Positions 60,026-64,000 of a DNA stretch of 64,000 bases are shown here, in pieces (the stretch's first letter is position 1; each line of letters starts with the position of its first letter). The translations under genes were made by a program, and so were the position numbers. Origin of the DNA: Zygophlyctis sp. KS116 (Eukaryota; Chytridiomycota); NCBI GenBank assembly GCA_054661495.1, contig BAAFSQ010000021.1, forward strand, positions 1 through 64,000, given 5' to 3'. The notes under the pieces were generated by a model. That model did no database searches and was not told the DNA's origin. It worked only from the letters and a program-made list of their open reading frames with translations.

Positions 60026-61128
60026 TTAATTGCGTGACTTTTTCATTGGTCTTTGGGAACTACTCTTTGGCGAATGAGTTCTTTTCTTCTATTTTCTTTA
60101 GCAAATCAAATTACCGCTACAAGACCCTTTTTACCAACAGAACCTACTGATTCATCTCCAATAAAATGATCATCAGAAATTTCTCCTTTTTTAATTTTAA
60201 CTACTTTCAAGTCATGTTCTAATTTTTCCAATTGTTTCTTCATTTCCAATATATCCTTTGCCTTTTCTCGTAATTCATCATATTTTGCCAAAATTGCGCT
60301 TGTTGCCATTTTTGGCTTTATAGGAACTCCTGCTTCTTCTAAAAGTACATTTACTTTTGTTTGTAGTCCACTTTTTACTGGAATCATTTTTGTAGATCTA
60401 AGAGATATATTTGAAACTTTAACTCGAGTTAATATTTCATCCAAAGATTCTCTAGAACCTTCAATTGACGGCCTTTTCCTCTTAATTTCATAATCATCCT
60501 TGACACTACTTTTCCTCTTCTTTTTATCTAATAAACTTGTTAATGTAGAAGGAGGAACTGAAGGTGGTTCTACTCTATGATCCTTTAAATGTGTAACAAT
60601 TTCATCATGTTCCTTTTCCCAAATTTCCTGATAGTATTGTCTTCTCTTAATTTCCTTGAACAAAATTTCCTCTTCCTTCAAGACTGATTCTGATCTAGAA
60701 TATAATATTTCTAAATTCCTTCTTCTTTCATTTTCTTTAAATTTATCATAATGATATTTCTGTAAAGACTCCTTGACTATTGGATCTGAAGATGAATGAG
60801 ATTCTAAAATTCTTTTCCTTTGAATTTGACAATACCTGTCCTTCAAGTCTGTTAAACTCCTATTAGACCCACTAAATTCAAATCTATCATGAATTATTGA
60901 CCAACGAGCATCATATTCCAACACTAAATCCAAGAGATAATTAGTTTCTTCCAGACTCCAGTCTCCATCGGCAGTAGCAACGGGTTTAGATAATTTTGTA
61001 TTAAAGAGAGAGAAATCCCCATCATTTCCTCTTGTCCAGTAAGAAATCCCATTTCTTTTTTTCAGTTCCCATTTTCTAGACTCTACTGATTTACTGAAAT
61101 TTGGGACCAGCGGCGGCAGTGAAAACAT
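60026..61128 (-). CDS. SWC4: SWC4/DMAP1 (SWR1 and NuA4 subunit)
   Basis: Two exons with a 26-nt intron near the 3' end; 358 aa. DGDWSLEETNYLLDLVLEYDARWSIIHDRFEF and SLTDLKDRYCQIQRKRI form the SANT-like domain of DMAP1, followed by ERRRNLEILYSRSESVLKEEEILFKEI. The basic tail after the splice (KKRTHSPKSSSQRP) is nuclear-signal-like. SWC4 is shared by the SWR1 remodeller and NuA4, to which the BRD8-like protein at 1.6 kb also belongs. The N-terminus is shorter than in human DMAP1. Confidence 0.9.
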
Positions 61129-61163
61129 TTTTATTTTTAAGATTTTCAAGATTTAGCTTTGAT

Positions 61164-61250
61164 GCTCTACTGCTCTTCAGGATCTACTGCTCTTCAGGAT
61201 ATACTGCTCAGCGGTCTTTAGGCTCTACTGCTATTAAAGCTATTAAACTC
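61164..61250. repeat. Degenerate 17-20-nt repeat between SWC4 and NAXD
   Basis: CTACTGCTCTTCAGGAT is present twice in a row, then ATACTGCTCAGCGGTCTTTA and GGCTCTACTGCTATTAAAG, which are diverged copies. The repeat fills most of the upstream region of SWC4. Confidence 0.8.
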
Positions 61251-61266
61251 TTAATGCTAATCCGCG

Positions 61267-62139
61267 TCAAGGCCCAGAGTAGAGAACTTTGGAAAATGAT
61301 TGCGGTGACTTTGTATCTAGTAAATCATTTGCCAAATCCCCCAAATCATCCAAAACATCTTGTGCTCTCATACATCTTTTTCTTCTTTTAAATGCAGACA
61401 AGGATGCATTTCTTACTAGATTACACGCTTGTAAAGATTGTTCCAAAAAACATGATTCATCCTTTTCTTCCCATCCTATAAAAGTACCCAATGTTCCAGC
61501 TAAAATATCTCCCAGACCTCCTACTCTACGTAATCCAGATTCACAATCACTTAAAAGTGTATTTTGACCATTACTAATCACATCTTCTTGTCCTTTACTA
61601 ATAATTGTTAAATTTAGTTTTACAGCTAATTTTTCTACATTTCTTAAATGATCTTTTTCAAAGACTAGATTAAAAGATTCAAATAATCTTTGAAATTCAC
61701 GAGCATTTGGAGTTAATATAGAATTTGAAAAATATTTAGGATATTTAGGTACTAGTAATAGAGCATCGGCATCTATAATTAGAGGAATTTTGTATTTTGA
61801 AGCTTGTTGAATGAATTTAAAAGCAGATTCCAACATTATAGGACAATTTGATAGGCCAGGTCCAATTACTAGAGCTGATAATCTTGAAAATATTCTAGGT
61901 AATTCAGTTAATACAGAATCATTATTAAGAATAGGAAATACAATTAGATCAGGAGAATAAGATTTAATCACTGGTGCAGCATCTTTATGAGTAAAAATAT
62001 AAACTAGATCAGATCCTACCAAAAGACTTGCCATTGCTGCAAAATAAGGAGCGCCAGTGTATTCTAAAGATCCACCAACTATTCCTATTCTTCCACATGC
62101 ACCTTTAGTAAGAGATTTTGATAAAACAGGAACAATCAT
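61267..62139 (-). CDS. NAXD: ATP-dependent NAD(P)H-hydrate dehydratase (NAXD)
   Basis: Single exon, 290 aa. GACGRIGIVGGSLEYTGAPYFAAMASLLVGSDLVYIFT, VIKSYSPDLIVFPIL, VIGPGLS, LIIDADALLLV, LTPNAREFQRLF and RRVGGLGDILAGTLGTF are the ribokinase-like NAXD motifs; the GDILAG aspartate is the catalytic base. It repairs hydrated NADH/NADPH. The start fixes itself because the conserved domain begins after a few residues; TANGO2 starts 24 bp away on the other strand. Confidence 0.95.
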   Translation of the reverse strand: MIVPVLSKSLTKGACGRIGIVGGSLEYTGAPYFAAMASLLVGSDLVYIFTHKDAAPVIKSYSPDLIVFPILNNDSVLTELPRIFSRLSALVIGPGLSNCPIMLESAFKFIQQASKYKIPLIIDADALLLVPKYPKYFSNSILTPNAREFQRLFESFNLVFEKDHLRNVEKLAVKLNLTIISKGQEDVISNGQNTLLSDCESGLRRVGGLGDILAGTLGTFIGWEEKDESCFLEQSLQACNLVRNASLSAFKRRKRCMRAQDVLDDLGDLANDLLDTKSPQSFSKVLYSGP

Positions 62140-62163
62140 TCTTGGCCAGACCTTGAACTATTA

Positions 62164-63059
62164 ATGTGCATAATATTCTTTATTAAAGACACTCAACACT
62201 ATAAATTCATAGTTGCAGCCAACAGAGATGAATTTCTAGATAGACCAAGTCTTGAAGCAGATTTCTGGAAAGAGAATTCTAGTATTTTAGGAGGAATAGA
62301 TCTTGGATTTTCATCTAATGCATCTAATGCATCTAGTATAAAAGTATCCAATTTAGAAAAATATTATGGGACTTGGATGGGGATTTCTAAAAATTATAGA
62401 TTTGCTTTTCTAACAAACAAGAGACAAGATCCAAAACTCATAAAACCAAACATGCGCTCAAGAGGATTACTAGTTAAAGATTTTTTACTCTCGAATACTG
62501 ATCCAATCACTTATTGTAATTCTATTATTCCTCAAAATTATAATGGATATTTTCTTGTTGTAGGGAATTTAAACGATGGAATGTATTTAACTACTAATGA
62601 TCAAGATGATTCTATTAAATTATATTCTCTAAATTCAAATAGAATATATGGTCTCTCTAATGGTCCATTTAAAACTGAAAATTCTAATTGGCCAAAAGTA
62701 GAAAAAGGAAAAAGATTGTTTAAACAAGCTATAGAAAATTTCAAGGATAGGGATGAATTAGTCTCTAATTTGTTTAGTATTTTAAAGTAATTTTTGGATT
62801 TTAATACTATAGAGACTCTACTTTTCCAAAAAAAGAAGAATTACCAGATCCTATATATAATTCAAAAGTAGAATATGAATTATCATCAATTTGTGTTGAT
62901 TGTATAATAGATGGAAAGCTTTATGGTACAAGAACTCATACAGTCATTTTAGTAGATAAGCAAGATAATGTATATTTTGAAGAGATTGATAGATTTAAAC
63001 CAAATTCTAATTCTACAAATATTGGGAAAAGTTTTGAATTTAAATTGGATCAGATTTAA
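62164..63059 (+). CDS. TANGO2: TANGO2-family protein (NRDE)
   Basis: Two exons; intron 62787-62812 (26 nt); 289 aa. It starts MCIIFFIKD, with the conserved cysteine 2 of this Ntn-hydrolase-like family, then FIVAANRDEFLDRP (the NRDE motif), GTWMGISKNYRFAFLTNKR, RSRGLLVKDFL and YGLSNGPFKT. The last exon gives SSICVDCIIDGKLYGTRTHTVILVDK. Human TANGO2 deficiency causes metabolic crises; a haem or acyl-lipid role has been proposed. The stop is one base before the next start codon. Confidence 0.93.
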
Positions 63060-63060
63060 G

Positions 63061-63603
63061 ATGACGACGCTTCCAGATATTACAGAGTTGAATCAATTGT
63101 CTTTTGAGGAATTTAATAATGCTATTTCAGTACTATTTGAGCCTGTACAGCCTTTAGCAGAAGCACTTTATAGTCAACGTCCATTTTTAAATTACAAACA
63201 ATTACTAGAGAATGCAAAACAAGTATTTTCTAAACTTTCAACGGAACAACGAATAATTCTTGTTAATGCTCATCCAAGACTTGGAGAGACAAAACTATCT
63301 GCAATGTCTGAAATGGAACAGTCTAAAATTAAAGGAAATGGAGTGGATGAGCAACTTGCTTTATTAAATACTCTATATCAAGATAAACATGGATTCAAGT
63401 TTATCACTTTTGTTAATGGGCGGTCAAGAAGAGATATTTTACCAGAAATTGAGTCACGGATGGGAAATAAGACTGAATTAGAACTAGAAAGAGGTGATTA
63501 CAGATAGATTTAAATCTTAGGACTTGATGCAATGATATCGATTGCTTTTGATCGTCTTGAAAAGATTAATTCCAAAATTCAAAATTCAAAATCTAAAATA
63601 TAA
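63061..63603 (+). CDS. OHCU decarboxylase (urate degradation)
   Basis: Two exons; intron 63494-63520 (27 nt, GTGATT donor); 171 aa. PFLNYKQLLENAKQVF, ILVNAHPRLGE (with the catalytic histidine), DEQLALLNTLYQDKHGFKFITFVNGRSRRDIL and, across the splice, LELERGLDAMISIAFDRLEKI identify 2-oxo-4-hydroxy-4-carboxy-5-ureidoimidazoline decarboxylase, the last enzyme to S-allantoin. There is no obvious peroxisomal tail (it ends SKSKI). The ATG follows the TANGO2 stop with a single G between. Confidence 0.94.
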
Positions 63604-63621
63604 CTTTGACAATTGTATCTT

Positions 63622-64000
63622 TTATTGCAAGGATTTCTGATGTATGATAATCTGTCCTAGAAGCATTGCATTTACAAGATAAAATATACAACTAGACATC
63701 CACAAGTAACGAAAAGTAGAAACTCCGTTAAATTCTAATTGATACGCAAAATATAACCAAAGTCCTTGAGATAGACCCCATAAAATAAGATAAAAAAGTC
63801 CTTTTCTCCAATGAGTCTTGGTTAAAGAGTTTACAGGTAAAATTATTGGTAAAAAAAATAAATACCACATAAAATACTGAGATGTCACGACCTTGTTTAA
63901 CATTACAAAAGCAAAAGTCTGTGCAAAACATGCTAAAAACAGATTATTTGATAAATACCATCCGAGAAAAGAAACTAATCCTAGCTGTGGTAAAAAAGAA
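63622..64000 (-). CDS. PIGM: GPI mannosyltransferase I, PIG-M (C-terminal part)
   Basis: The gene runs off the right edge, so only the last 125 residues are visible. FNKVCTSQYF-type FVMLNKVVTSQYFMWYLFFLPIILP, the following membrane pair, LWGLSQGLWLYFAYQLEFNGVSTF and a final span match PIG-M/GPI14, which adds the first mannose to GPI in the ER. No intron is seen in this part. The stop is 18 bp from the convergent OHCU decarboxylase stop. Confidence 0.92.
   Translation of the reverse strand, partial: SFLPQLGLVSFLGWYLSNNLFLACFAQTFAFVMLNKVVTSQYFMWYLFFLPIILPVNSLTKTHWRKGLFYLILWGLSQGLWLYFAYQLEFNGVSTFRYLWMSSCIFYLVNAMLLGQIIIHQKSLQ

Overview
The window is nuclear DNA from a flagellated, fungus-like eukaryote, most likely a zoosporic (chytrid-type) fungus or a close relative. 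It holds 52 protein-coding genes in 64 kb, about one per 1.2 kb, on both strands, in AT-rich DNA with all three standard stop codons in use. I see no rRNA, tRNA, mobile element or CRISPR. Evidence for lineage: an SSNA1 basal-body protein and a CatSper-type cation channel point to flagellated cells; two complex I subunits (NDUFA7, NDUFB9) and a Rieske protein indicate a full respiratory chain, which argues against microsporidia and Rozella; DPRVNPSA-type ankyrin repeats, a GPH sucrose-type transporter and a PNGase A-type amidase fit early-diverging fungi. The species is an inference; I cannot name it.

Most genes are broken by very short introns. I reconstructed about 135, nearly all 23-33 nt, usually GTA...(T/A/C)AG with a TTAAT/CTAAT-like stretch a few bases before the acceptor. 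I re-summed exon lengths gene by gene: every complete model is a multiple of three and most join conserved family motifs, so the apparent frameshifts along the window are introns, not decay.

Layout. 1-9 kb: an unrecognised 3' end, a 27-nt tandem repeat, a PSBD (E3-binding) protein, SSNA1, BRD8-like, SDF2-like, TRM6, GSTK, RPC3, adrenodoxin reductase. 9-20 kb: KDM4-like demethylase, OMS1-like methyltransferase, CDK8, Rieske, POL31, ALG8, PNGase A, an NT-C2 protein, MAT1. 20-30 kb: TANGO6, GPKOW, EDE1/EPS15-like, CatSper-like channel, NDUFA7, sucrose-type transporter. 30-45 kb: OST3, beta carbonic anhydrase, kynurenine monooxygenase, a 52-aa metallothionein, CDT2, COQ2, uL3m, a hypothetical, eIF4A3, SF3A3, WDR26/GID7, uL10m, EAPP. 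45-55 kb: PIG-C, LMBRD1, MCM5, NDUFB9, PP2A-B56, mL44, NAA35. 55-64 kb: two divergent ankyrin genes (one secreted), NDC1, SWC4/DMAP1, NAXD, TANGO2, OHCU decarboxylase and the C-terminus of PIG-M.

The striking property is compaction. Stop codons of convergent genes abut or overlap, one divergent pair has overlapping start codons (CATG), one same-strand pair shares an ATGA stop/start, and another is separated by one base. The largest gene-free stretch is 281 bp (29654-29934), so no gap exceeds 300 bases. The genes are not a functional operon; they are mostly housekeeping (transcription, splicing, replication, mitochondrial ribosome and respiration, N-glycosylation and GPI anchors), with the ankyrin pair as the only clearly accessory part.
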